The notes beneath the pieces were generated by a model, which did no database searches, was not told where the DNA came from, and saw only the letters and a list, made by a program, of their open reading frames with translations. Below, one piece after another: positions 23,563 to 33,420 of a stretch of 64,000 bases of DNA. Location of the stretch: positions 496,001 through 560,000 of the forward strand of contig NW_019154046.1 of NCBI RefSeq assembly GCF_001653235.2, written 5' to 3'. How positions within the stretch are numbered: position 1 is the first letter of the stretch; the number at the start of each line of letters is the position of its first letter. This stretch comes from Pochonia chlamydosporia 170 (lineage: Eukaryota; Ascomycota; Sordariomycetes; Hypocreales; Clavicipitaceae). The position numbers and the translations under genes are program-made.

Positions 23563-25523
23563 GACTAACTCTCCTTGAAAGAGCCAGTGGCTGCATTCTA
23601 ACCAAGTAGAGTCAGGCAGGAAATGTCAATCACTGCATAAACTTATCTCTCTATTTGGTCACAATGAACGCTACTTGACGTGTTTTCTCATTACGCGCCT
23701 ATTAATTGTGAAACTGGCGCCTATAACACAAATGGAGAAGCTGAAGCAGTGGTTGCTGGTGGTCCTAACCAGTTAGAAGTCCACCAGTAAGAATTATCTC
23801 GGGGCCAACTCCATCTCTGTTTACTCTAGACACACCGCACAACGACGTCAAGATGCCGGAAGGCATGGGATACGTGGCGTCAAAAGGAAATATGACTATA
23901 TATTGGCGAAGTTTGGAATATAGTAAGCGACTCGCTAATGCGCTGAACTGTTGCCTATCCAACCGAAAACAGACTTCATGTCAGAAGAAGCCTTGGGTAA
24001 TTTGTCATGTGTGAAGAGAACCATAAACTTCCCTCAGCAATAGAAGCTGACATCCAATCATATACAGCCCCAAAGTGTCTTCACATAACGCCAACACCTC
24101 AATATAACGCGTTCAGGAGCACCGACCTGGGAGGGCAGGCAATCACAACGCAGAGGTACGATGTCTGGCTGAAGCCCAGTACCGTAATCGCCATCGAGTT
24201 GTTGTACGGCAAGGAGGGCAATTATTAGAGCCAGTATGTGGATCCGAGGAGATATCTGTGCACTGATTCAAAAATAGCCGAGGATGGGGGATGTGGCACA
24301 GACTAGATTCAACCGTACGGCCCAACTACTGTGGCAGGTTCAAATGGCCATGGGTGAAGCGCAACTGACGAGCATACCAAGACGCCTTCTGTGGTAAGAA
24401 GCAGACAAATTCCTCTAGGTCTCTGGATGCTATGCCGCCTCTTGTATCAAGTCTGCTGAGTGTTTCAATATAATATGATACCCTAGAAGCGAATCGCCAG
24501 ACGGGCTAGTTCTGAAAAGCTGCTTGCCGAGTTGCAACTCCCCTGCGTCGCCCAAACCGTATTATCTGTACAAGTCCTACAAGTGTCACGTTATGAGAGT
24601 CATACTGAGCCAGATTTAATATCGTGGCGCACAGGTAATTACTGATGATGAATCCATTGTTGTTCTTGTTTGTTGTCCTAATCTTGGCAGAGGGATTCAC
24701 GTCATTTATCTGAGTTCAGAAGCATAACTACCAGCCTTCTGATAAAATTCCAGGTGGTTGGCCAGCCTCTCATCTCCTGATGACTATGGTTTTATGACAT
24801 CTGGCAATTACTCCAAGTCTGCTTGTTCAATAAACAAAGGCAGTTTTATCCGACAACAAGCACCCACGATTGCCTTGCCGTCAATGCTTTCCTTTGCCGT
24901 CTTAATATCGCTCGGGGCTGCGCGGCCATTCCACGCAGGACAAGTCGTAATCATGGGCACCAAAACAATGCTCGTTTACCCTAATAGGACTGAGCGCTTG
25001 GACCTGGTGGGGAGTCTGGATTGTGCCCTGACGTTTTGTCCAACCAGACTTGAAGGCCCAAGGGTGAGACAGGGCGTCTTTGGGGGAAATGGCAATGGTC
25101 TCCAACTCATTTCCTGGTTTGTTCAACCTAAGTTCTGAACCGTATTTCGTTTTTGTTCAAAGTCAAAGCGGCTGTCTGACATTCTGGAGCTGTGGCTTAG
25201 ACCGCGTCGATGTTGGTGTCCCATCATCGACATCAACCAGACTCGTTTTCCTAACAAGGCAAACGAGCCATGCCTCGGGTGCATCGGAGATGCAATGTCC
25301 AATGCTCGTCGTCATGAGCCTGCCATGACATCAACTGGTGATGGAACCCGATGAGAAACCGACCTGTATGTATCCAGCTCTGCATGCCTACTATGCCGTT
25401 ACCGAGATCACCGAGATCACGAAGATATAAACATAAGCCTCGACCCAGTGTTGAAATCCATGACGAGACGGACACGCCAACATCGCTCGTTTACACCACC
25501 ACTATCCATCCACATCTACAGCT
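23563..25523. other. Intergenic stretch containing a dispersed repeat
   Basis: Apart from the repeat at 24,583-24,857, only short unassigned frames are present. The last 100 bases before 25,524 are the likely promoter and leader of the carboxylesterase gene. Confidence 0.4.
24583..24857. repeat. Copy 2 of the 262-bp dispersed inverted repeat
   Basis: Reverse complement of 5,087-5,347, starting gtcacgttatgagagtcat and ending ggcagttttatccgac. It has small indels against copy 1. The outer edge (gtcacgttatgagag) is the same terminus that recurs near 35.7 kb. Confidence 0.75.
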
Positions 25524-27308
25524 ATGAAGCTCGAAATCATTCTCTATGTTGCTGCTGCCCTAGGTGCACACTCCGTATGCGCTACCTTCAACGACATTAT
25601 TGTCACCACAGAGCAAGGTTCCATCCGCGGCACCCAAGTCCGTAACGGTGTCAACGCATTGCATTCCTTACGCAGAGCCTCCCGTCGGTCCCTTGCGATT
25701 CCAGCCGCCTCAACCGCTCAAGCGTTCACATAGAGAGACGATGAACGCAACCCGCTTTGGTTTTGCGTGCCACCAGTTCGCATACAGGGGCATCTTCAGT
25801 GGCCCCATTGCACCCAGCGTCCCAGAGTCGGAGGACTGCCTGAGCCTCAATATCTACGTCCCAAAGCGCCGTCGGGGCGAGCGAAAGAAGCTGCCAGTCT
25901 TTATCTGGTCCTACGGCGGCGGCTTCGGCATGGGCTCTGGCAGCGCCCCATTATATAACCCGACTGACTTTGTTGCTGAGAATAAGGACATCATCATGGT
26001 CAGCTGGAAGTATGACTTCCCATCTATTATCCATTTGTGCTACTATATCTCACCAAGAATACGGTCTAATTAACTGTAGTTATCGCACTACTATTTTCGG
26101 CTTTCCTAATTCACCAGCCCTTACGGCCCAGAACCTGGGCGTACGTGACCAGCGCCTCGCCCTTGAGTGGCTGCGCGACAACATCGCATCCTTTGGCGGC
26201 GACCCGAAGCGAATGGTTCTTGGTGGGCAGTCTGCCGGCGCTATCTCGGCACATGCAATGACTTATGCGTATCCCCAGGATCCCATTGTGTCTGCGCTTA
26301 TCCTCCAGAGTGGCACGGTCGAGCAGCTTGGGACGAAACGAGAAGGCCAGGACTTTGAGTTTGTGCGCGTCGCTCAGGCTGTCGGCTGCGCAAGCCAGGA
26401 CCGGAAACAAGAGCTTGAATGTATGCGAATGGTTGACGCTGATAAGCTACAGCACGCCATCTCAAACAAGACGTTAAACGAGATCGGGTCACCGCACGGG
26501 GGAATGCCTATGGCGGATGATGTTGTCATGTTCACCCCAGAGGATGCCCGACGACGCTCAGAGGCAGGCAAATTCGCTCGTCTAGTATGTCCACAGTCAG
26601 CATCTGTAATCCCCCCCTTCAACCACCAGGGTCAATGGAAACTGACATGTGCCATGGGCAGCCCACGTTGATCGGCACAATGTTGAATGAGGCCGATTCA
26701 ACCATCCCTGAGTGGGATCCAGTAAAGGGTGTCGACCGAGAGCTTAGCGACACGCTGACTATGCAAGTCTTTGAGTGCAACGTGGCTCTCGAAGCTGGGT
26801 ATGTCCCCTTATTCACGCAAGCCTTGTGCGATTTACCAACTAATTTGACAAGATTCCGCGCTCAACACAAGGTCCCGGTGTGGCGATATTCATACAGGGG
26901 CGTTTTCCCCGAAGTGACTCCCTATCCATGGGCGAGGGCTTACCACGCAGGTACATTGAATTATATATACACATATCCTTTACCAACGTGTAACGGCCCT
27001 GCTGACGCAGAGTAGCTGAGACTGGCGTTCTCTTTGGAACATATGACTTGGTGAAAACCAACCCGGCGGCAAATACCAACTCGACGACAAAAGAGGCTTC
27101 CAAGTTCCTGCAGCACATGTTTGGGACATTCGTGAGGGACCCCATTCATGGCCTCGCGGACAAGTACCGAATGCCGCTCTTCCGCCCAAACACCTCAAGC
27201 TTGATTGAGCTCTTCAATGAGAACAAACCAACCTTTTCGTTGGGCATGGAGCAGAATCTGGCAACTTGTTGGTATATGACTAAGACAACTTCTGAGAAGA
27301 CTACCTAG
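25524..27308 (+). CDS. Secreted type-B carboxylesterase, one frameshift
   Basis: The gene starts MKLEIILYVAAALGAHSVCA, a signal peptide, then FNDIIVTTEQGSIRGTQV. Three introns (26,010-26,079; 26,585-26,661; 26,951-27,015) join exons encoding PYAEPPVGPLRF, ESEDCLSLNIYVP, FIWSYGGGFGMGSG (oxyanion-hole region), the nucleophile elbow GGQSAGA, MLNEADSTIPEW and the C-terminal YRMPLFRP region. These define an alpha/beta-hydrolase of the cholinesterase/lipase type that would hydrolyse ester substrates outside the cell. Near 25,665-25,675 the frame changes by one between the NGVNA block and IPYAEPP, where family members read continuously; an intron there would delete conserved sequence. The gene is therefore probably a recent pseudogene, or the base is a sequencing error. 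The end (stop at 27,308) is normal for the family. Confidence 0.8.
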
Positions 27309-27462
27309 AGGGTAACCAAGCCATCAGAAGTACTCGAGTTTCCCTGAGCTACTTGCTATTGGTGATACTGTATCCTTATGCTCTCTTTTGACTCAGGAAC
27401 GATTACGCGGACTCTACGCGGCCATCATGCACACGCCTCTTGTGACCCGCTTCATGTGAGAT

Positions 27463-27612
27463 AAGAATCCGATCCGTCTCGGACACGTTGTGGTTAGCGA
27501 ACCAACTGGGATTCACTCTGGGGCAGTGCAATACGATCATGGAAAAGCTAGAGCAGGAGTTTTTCAACGCACAGGCCCCCTCGCTCGTGTGAATTATAGC
27601 GACACTGTATTT
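27463..27612 (+). pseudogene. PNP-domain fragment of an NLR
   Basis: One frame gives PIRLGHVVVSEPTGIHSGAV, QYDHGKARAGVFQRTGPL, which aligns with [20 protein letters not shown] and [19 protein letters not shown] of the WD40 NLR. Only about 45 residues of the domain survive. A stop lies just upstream and the downstream block is missing. Confidence 0.75.
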
Positions 27613-27950
27613 TAGTCATGTTAGCTAAAACTGGCTGGGCTGTCAAACAGGAATGACCGTGCCGGCAAGCGGCCCGCCAAAAGAAGCCTGGAGGAACTGT
27701 TAGGTACGCTGGAATTTGGCCCGATGAAGTAAGCGGTTAAAATGTGTCACACGATATAAGGGGATATAATTGCTCAGCAATAGAGCGCGTTCTTTTTGTT
27801 GACAAAATGTGATATTCGGATGTCACATGTCATTGTACGTTGAAAGGCGAATTACAAGTCGCGAAATTTTACTTAAGTGTATTTGTTGGAAGCGCAAGGC
27901 TTCTATTCGGGTGATAATTATCACGGGACTTGGGGAACTCGTAACTAGTT
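27613..27950. other. Gene-free AT-rich stretch
   Basis: No frame or repeat recognised between the PNP fragment and the inverted repeat at 27,951. Confidence 0.4.
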
Positions 27951-28100
27951 GATTGATGCTCGTTGTTGAATTCATCTAGCTATAGATAACGTGCGCCTGA
28001 ATGGGAGTTGAGACCTCCTCACGTGAGGTCTGTTTCAGCCACCGTTTGAAGCCATTCGCAGGCTGCTGGCTCCGCCGCCAAAGGCGGTGGAAGCAACAGT
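27951..28100. repeat. Inverted copy of the bZIP upstream segment
   Basis: Reverse complement of 37,196-37,353, including a 12-bp palindrome (cctcacgtgagg, containing an E-box CACGTG), the words caggctgctggctccgccgcc, and a GC-rich CCGCC/GGCGG hairpin. It ends near tgattgatgctcgttg, where the other copy enters the bZIP reading frame. Confidence 0.75.
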
Positions 28101-28554
28101 ATTAGTGAACTGCGGGCAACAACAGAGGGTTGTGGGGCTCTGGAATGTTGAACGTCACAGCGGAAGAGATGCCGCCAACGTAGGCTATTTATGGAAGGCG
28201 CAGGCTGGACGTTGCACGTGATGTTGTATCATGTTCAACATGGAAGACCCCTCCTCGTAGTGTGTTGGACACCGCCGGGAACAGCATTTAACATAATGGA
28301 GGAAGTCAGACTGTCCAGGCATGAGGCTTGCTTTGTGAGGGAATCATTTGACTTGCCTGTTCCCTGTTTTCTTTCAATGCTGTCTTTGATAGAGAGGCAA
28401 CATATTCATCTTAATCGACTGCGAATCCAGCACTGCCACTTGCTATGAGCTATAATGCACTCGTCTGACCCAAAGCAATTATAGTAATCATTCATCTAAC
28501 CATTTACCTCAATGCCGTTTGTATTTGAAGCCGTGCAACACCGACAGCGTAAAA
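28101..28554. other. Gene-free stretch
   Basis: A plus-strand 85-codon frame (28,191-28,448) has no recognisable features. Nothing else is seen. Confidence 0.35.
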
Positions 28555-29090
28555 ACAAACCTGTGGGAGAGGGCAGGCGTAAGTCGACTTCTCGAAGCTG
28601 AACTGACCGAACGCACGCCATAAAGGTGACAATTTCCTGGCAGACCCTTCCAAAAGAGAAGCGACAATTGCCTCCAAAAGGGAAACACCCTTACGGTTGT
28701 CTGTGACTCCAAATTCAAGTAGCACGCAAGTCACAAGGTACAAGCACAAAAAGATTTTCCGTTGATAAGTCAGGTGGCTAATACGTCAGTTGGCTTCTTA
28801 CATATCTTGATCGATTTACCCCCGTCGACAAGTTAGAAACGGCTCAACAACGCCCTTAAAAACGCCGAAGATGACCCTGCTGCTGTTACTCAATGCTCAG
28901 GGTAACATTGCAATGTTTGGACGTCACGGAGCATCGGTAGTTTCCCTGGCCTCATTTCGGCGTTATAGAACTATCAATTTATTGTCATTAAGAAGGAGGA
29001 ACCTTAATCATAATGTATAAATTCACACTATCATTCGAGTTCCCTATTTAACTGATTCTATTCATAGTATCCCATGAACATTCCCCGAAC
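28555..29090 (-). repeat. Dispersed repeat, segments C and B (inverted)
   Basis: From gcgtaaaaacaaacc to cccatgaacattcc. Bases 28,555-28,790 are the reverse complement of 49,860-50,170 (segment C), and about 28,760-29,090 the reverse complement of about 45,545-45,885 (segment B). With the copies at 45.3 and 49.7 kb this defines one composite element (order A-B-C) of roughly 0.85-1 kb. The element lacks a convincing protein except in segment A. Confidence 0.7.
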
Positions 29091-29319
29091 ATTTAGACAC
29101 TTTCTCACTGTTTTACGCATAGTATATATGAATAGCGCTTGCATAACTATTGATCGAAATTGAGATCGTTAAATTGGAACTGTAACTATAATAGAGACGC
29201 CCTGAAAGATAAATGCCATCACGGCTTGTGACAAACACGTACAGTCTCCTGGATTTCGGCTTCGTACTATGTTGCCATCATGTTCATCCATGGGATGCTT
29301 GACAAAACACGGGTGACAC

Positions 29320-29883
29320 TCATATTTCCCCTGTTCCTGAGGTTGGACCATATTTTCCCATTAAAAGTTGCAATACCATGTTCCTAACCTGAATATTTGA
29401 CAATCCGCTAAATCTTTCAAAATATTTGATGTTTTTATGTTTTATTGATTCGGAGGAAGGTGATTCAGTGCCAATCCGGCGACAGAAGCGCCCGGCTGCA
29501 TCAAACAGGCCAAACACACTTTCATGCTCACCATTGACGGCATTAGGAGTCCAGCCCAATCGGACACATTTGTTTCTTATCTCGTGAGGAACGGTCCATC
29601 TTGGTTTCGCCTTGCGCACTGTTACCTGCGGTTTGTGCCGGTTGCTATGGCTGCTTCTGCGGCCTTGCAAGGGAGACACACGTTTGTCTTGAGACCGATG
29701 CCGCCGTATGGCAAGACGCTTGGTACGGTTCGAATTGATTGGGTTTGTATCGGTCGCCGATGCAGGAGGCACTACCGAACGGCGTATTGTATAAAGGTAG
29801 ACGACATCGTCGTCCGCACACATATTTAATTCTGGCTGGAAGGTATTTGCCACATGAAGGTTGAAGGGGACAGGAGGAGCCAT
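29320..29883 (-). CDS. Hypothetical basic protein
   Basis: A 187-codon open frame beginning MAPPVPFNLHVANTF. The middle third is very basic (Arg/Lys/His-rich, about residues 50-95) and is followed by WTVPHEIRNKCVRLGWTP and a helical C-terminus (IKHKNIKYFERFSGLSNIQV). No domain is recognised. Its length and lack of stops make it plausible as a gene, and a nuclear protein is conceivable from the basic stretch, but there is no further support. Confidence 0.35.
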   Translation of the reverse strand: MAPPVPFNLHVANTFQPELNMCADDDVVYLYTIRRSVVPPASATDTNPINSNRTKRLAIRRHRSQDKRVSPLQGRRSSHSNRHKPQVTVRKAKPRWTVPHEIRNKCVRLGWTPNAVNGEHESVFGLFDAAGRFCRRIGTESPSSESIKHKNIKYFERFSGLSNIQVRNMVLQLLMGKYGPTSGTGEI

Positions 29884-30159
29884 TGCGGGGTGAAGGGGCT
29901 CTTGAAGCAGGGCAGTGGTAAGTCACATGCGACCCCTGCGCGGCTTGGCGGAAGTTCCCAGAATCACCCACTTGTGGCCCAAACCTGACTTGAGAAATTT
30001 CGTCGACGCAACTCAGGCTCAGAGGTCTTACCTTCCTGTCTTGAATCGGAAGCTGAAGACTTAAGAGGAGACATCCCGCAAGAAGTGGTAAGCAATGCCA
30101 ACTTGCGAGCCTAAACACTATGACCGCTCTGAGACGGAACGCGATCCAGATTGTTAGAG

Positions 30160-30262
30160 ACAGGTGCGTGCCCCCACTAATTGGGGTCGCTGTACTGAAG
30201 CGGGTGCTGGATGTGAATTTCGGGATCCTGGATGAACAAGAGAGCGCAGATGCGAACTCGGT
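30160..30262 (+). pseudogene. PNP N-terminal fragment of an NLR
   Basis: The peptide VAVLKRVLDVNFGILDEQES followed by ADANS aligns with VAAAKQMLDENFGILDEQDS, TDTNS of the PNP gene at 51.2 kb. The preceding IGWICALP block is scrambled, and downstream similarity ends at once. Confidence 0.75.
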
Positions 30263-30423
30263 TCCCAGCTATTCGATCACAGTGACAGAGTGTAGACCGC
30301 GGTGCCAGATTTTAAACTTCTGAGAGTATTTTTAGCCTTTTCGGGGAAAGTGCGATGTCTGATTGCACGTGGGACTTACTGATAACTTGGGGAAATATAT
30401 TAGCAAATGGTTTCTTAAAGTCC

Positions 30424-31490
30424 CTACTTTGGTGTGTCACATCCTCTCTCGTCTGAAATAGCCTCGCTTTGTGTATCGTCACACCACACTTTAATGCGTG
30501 GGACTGGTCCCGATGCCTGGTCTTTCTTTACTTCGCGGCAATGCCACCCAACTTTGCCCTCCTTGGTGCTATTAGCACAGAAATTTATACAGCAATTATT
30601 AATATTCGGTATCCACACGTAGCTGTGAAGGTCAAACTTGAAATCGACCCCAAACTCTTTCCCACCATCACCAGTGACGATGTCCGAGGCAACACCTGTA
30701 AAGTTGTCTCTTGAAAAGCCCTGGAAAGCGAATGTATCGCCCTTCGGCCAGGTCTGGTTGTTGAGAAAGTGGATCGTCGCCGTCGCGGATGCGCTGGTAG
30801 TCGATGAGGTTGAACTAGTTGGAGTGGATGAGGTTGATGACGGGACCGTAGAAGAACTGAATCATATTAGTATGGTTGTGGTGAAATGAAGATATTTATT
30901 CCGTTTTGATGTGGTAATAAGTCTCACCTGCTGCTAGTTGTCGATGAGGAGGCGCCGTTATCCGACTTTCGAGAGGCAACGGCGCCACCAACGCCCCCGC
31001 CAATGGCGGCCGCGATGATAATAACAAGAGCAACTGCAAGTGGTATAAACACCTTGCGGCTGAAGCCCAATATCTTCCTGTGGTCTTTTTTTTTTATTCC
31101 TCCATCTCCATCACGATCCGCGGGGAGCGAATGATTCTTAGTTTCTGGAATTGCTGGCGTCGCGCTCTCCTTGGTAATCGGCTTTATTTGCGGGCTTGCT
31201 GTTGTCACCGTCTCTGGGTATTCGGCCTTGTGCTCTGAGGGCACGATGTGTAAGCCTGTACTGTCATGTCCCACCAAGACTGCTTCCTTTTCAGTATGGT
31301 CGGGAGCCATAGGTGAGCGCTGGGATGACTGATATTGTTCGTGGGTTGACCGGTACTGCGACTGATACTGCCTCTGCAACTCTCCGATGTTTGAACCAAC
31401 CGTCAGTGGCGACAGCATATCGACAGATTCAGGAGCATTGGCCCCGTGGTCGTTTTCGGCCTCATTCTGATGGTATTGACGGTCAGTCAT
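30424..31490 (-). CDS. Single-pass membrane protein with Ser/Thr stem and Cys-containing ectodomain
   Basis: Exon 1 (31,490-30,928) and exon 2 (30,856-30,424) are joined by a 71-nt intron (donor gtgag, acceptor ttcag) and give 331 aa. The first 146 residues are hydrophilic and Gln/Ser-rich, with several YQSQ-type motifs. Then comes one transmembrane segment (about 147-171; VFIPLAVALVIIIAAAIGGG), a Ser/Thr-rich stem spanning the splice junction, and a C-terminal domain with IHFLNNQTWPKGDTFAFQGF, WIPNINNCCINFCANSTKEG and WHC...WCDD. Several N-glycosylation sequons are present. This resembles uncharacterised fungal plasma-membrane proteins with a cytoplasmic N-tail. A surface or wall-sensing role is only inference. 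Confidence 0.7.
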
Positions 31491-32089
31491 GTTGCGGCCG
31501 GTCTGCTACATTCATTGTACGTCCACAGAGGAGCAGTGGATGATGTGGGATTAAAAAACGAGCCGTTGGTCAGGGCAGGTCTGGATCTTGAAGGGGATAC
31601 CAGCCCCAGGCGATCTTCTTTGCTCAGTGGCAATAGCCTAATGACCAGGGCATTTGAACCAAGGCTTGCCGATCGCACAATTAGTCAACCAGGACACTGT
31701 TTGTTCCCCGATCTGCGTGCGTGAGGCTGACATAGTTACAGGGACATACATACAAATTTAACAGAGGGTGCTTCATGGAGCGGCAGGAGATTAATCAACT
31801 TTTTGATCCATATTTTGTGATATTTTAAGTGTCGCTGCCCTCGTCGCTGCCGCTCGCGGAGCGGAGACAGGGACGTGCTAGCGGTCGGCCGAGCTTAAAC
31901 TCCGGAGGAGAACTCCATACAACGACCGAAGCTTTCCAACCGCAATCTATGAAAACATTCCACCCTCGTCAAACTAACCCACCACAAGAAATCGTAGTCA
32001 CGACTGTCGCCTGTCTGGTCAATTTGCCGCCAGAAAGATTTCTTCGCGTTCGGGGATAAAACTTACACACTGGATTTGCCATTCATGCC
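31491..32089. other. Intergenic, no gene seen
   Basis: The left part is the promoter side of the membrane-protein gene. Frames overlapping 31.4-31.7 kb on the plus strand are shadows. Nothing else is recognised. Confidence 0.4.
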
Positions 32090-32442
32090 CTATAGGCACT
32101 GACAAGTCCTTAGACATCTAGTGTTAGCAAGGTCACAGCTGGCTTCCGAGGTAGCATTCACTTACTGCCAGGCGGTCCCGCCGCAGGAGCCACTACCGTA
32201 GCCGCACTGCTTGCACTTTATTCAACGTTAGAGGCCATCTTCGAACAAGTCTGCAGGTAGGTACTTACACGGCTATTGCAGAGGTCTTCGCCGCCGAACC
32301 CACGGCAGACGTGCTCAGCGTCACGGCAGGGACCCCCTGCGACGGCCATTACATTGGACAACTGCTCGGCATTCTCTCTGGCCGGCATGGCAATCGCAGG
32401 AATCAGAAGGGCGACGAATACGGGGATCCGGATGAACTTCAT
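32090..32442 (-). CDS. Defensin-like (CS-alpha-beta type) secreted cysteine-rich peptide
   Basis: Three exons: 32,442-32,269, 32,206-32,166 and 32,108-32,090. Both introns have gtaagt donors and CTAAC branch sites (acceptors gcag and ctaag). The 77-residue product starts MKFIRIPVFVALLIPAIA, a signal peptide, followed by a short possible propeptide and a cysteine-rich mature part. In the mature part the spacing C-x8-C-x3-C-x6-C-x7-C-x-C can be read, with a Gly-x-Cys motif at the fourth cysteine. That is the cysteine pattern of fungal/arthropod CS-alpha-beta defensins of the plectasin type, which act extracellularly against Gram-positive bacteria. An extra cysteine lies upstream, seven residues before the first of the six. 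The last Cys-x-Cys pair is encoded only by the tiny third exon; without that intron the frame stops early and the fold is lost. No lesion is visible. Activity is inferred from the pattern only. Confidence 0.7.
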
Positions 32443-32878
32443 TGTCTTGGGTCTTCAAATTGACGAAACAGATAGAGGCTCAATCGGTGGAATGAGCTGT
32501 TTTGCTATGATATATCAATATTTGTTTAAATGGCGACTTAAGCCCTACTTATATATTTTTCAACCTTTCCCTGTATGAGAAACTTCGAGCCGTCCTGGCT
32601 GATGAAGTCTAAGACATGTTTCATTCCGGAGATGAAAATGCAGGCATTGTCTTTCTTGACTAGGGATTTGTTGCGTTTAGTGCCGAGAGTGCGTATACTG
32701 GCCGAAGCGGGCCATCGGCCGCAAATTTAGAACACGGATGGGTTGATTGCATCCGCGCGAGACAGTACGGAGACATTCTTACTTCTGTAAATATCTCTGT
32801 ATTGCAAATGGCGCTCATATTCAGAAAACAACCCACTCAGCCAGTTCAACCCGCTTGGGCGGGTCGTGGACGTGAAGA
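32443..32878. other. Upstream region of the defensin-like gene
   Basis: No coding frame recognised. AT-rich segments near 32,510-32,570 may belong to the promoter of the divergently placed peptide gene. Confidence 0.35.
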
Positions 32879-33420
32879 ATACTTGGAGGCTCCCCGTGAC
32901 GCATTAAATACTCAATACTCAATATGACCCCGTATTGAAAAAGTTCAATATTGAAGAAGTCCCGTATTGAGTATTGAATATTGAGTATTGAGTATTGAAT
33001 TATTGAGAAAGTATTGAGGATATTGAGAATATTGAGAAAACATGGATTACTAAGCCAAATATTCTCGATCTCCATGGACTACCCGACTGGTCGAGTAGCA
33101 GAAGCTCAAGGTCCTGAGCTGCACAATTCGCTTTTTACTGCCACATCACGCCTTTAATTTGCCGCGGAAGTTTGAGCTGCAGCCAGAACTTTCTCAAGAA
33201 GGTGACCCTAATCTGTATTGTGCTCAATCGTAGCTAAATTTGGTTGATACGTTATGGTTTTCAATATTCTCAATATCTTCAATATCCCTCAATATTGAAG
33301 AACCCCATATTGAAGAGTCAATATGGAGAAAATCAATATCCTCAATATGTATTGAGAATATTGACAGGGGTTATTCAATACCGAATGCATCACTGCTTGG
33401 AGCAGATAGGTAGATCAAAT
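32879..33420. repeat. Foldback-like region of ATATTGA words
   Basis: Dense repeats of attgag/aatattga occupy 32,900-33,060, and the complementary words ctcaatat/tcaatatt occupy 33,255-33,400. The inner borders match as an inverted repeat (gatattgagaatattgagaaaa...ggattactaagccaaat against aatttggttgatacgttatgg). The roughly 170-bp centre is single copy. This could form a long hairpin and may be a MITE or foldback element. Confidence 0.6.
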
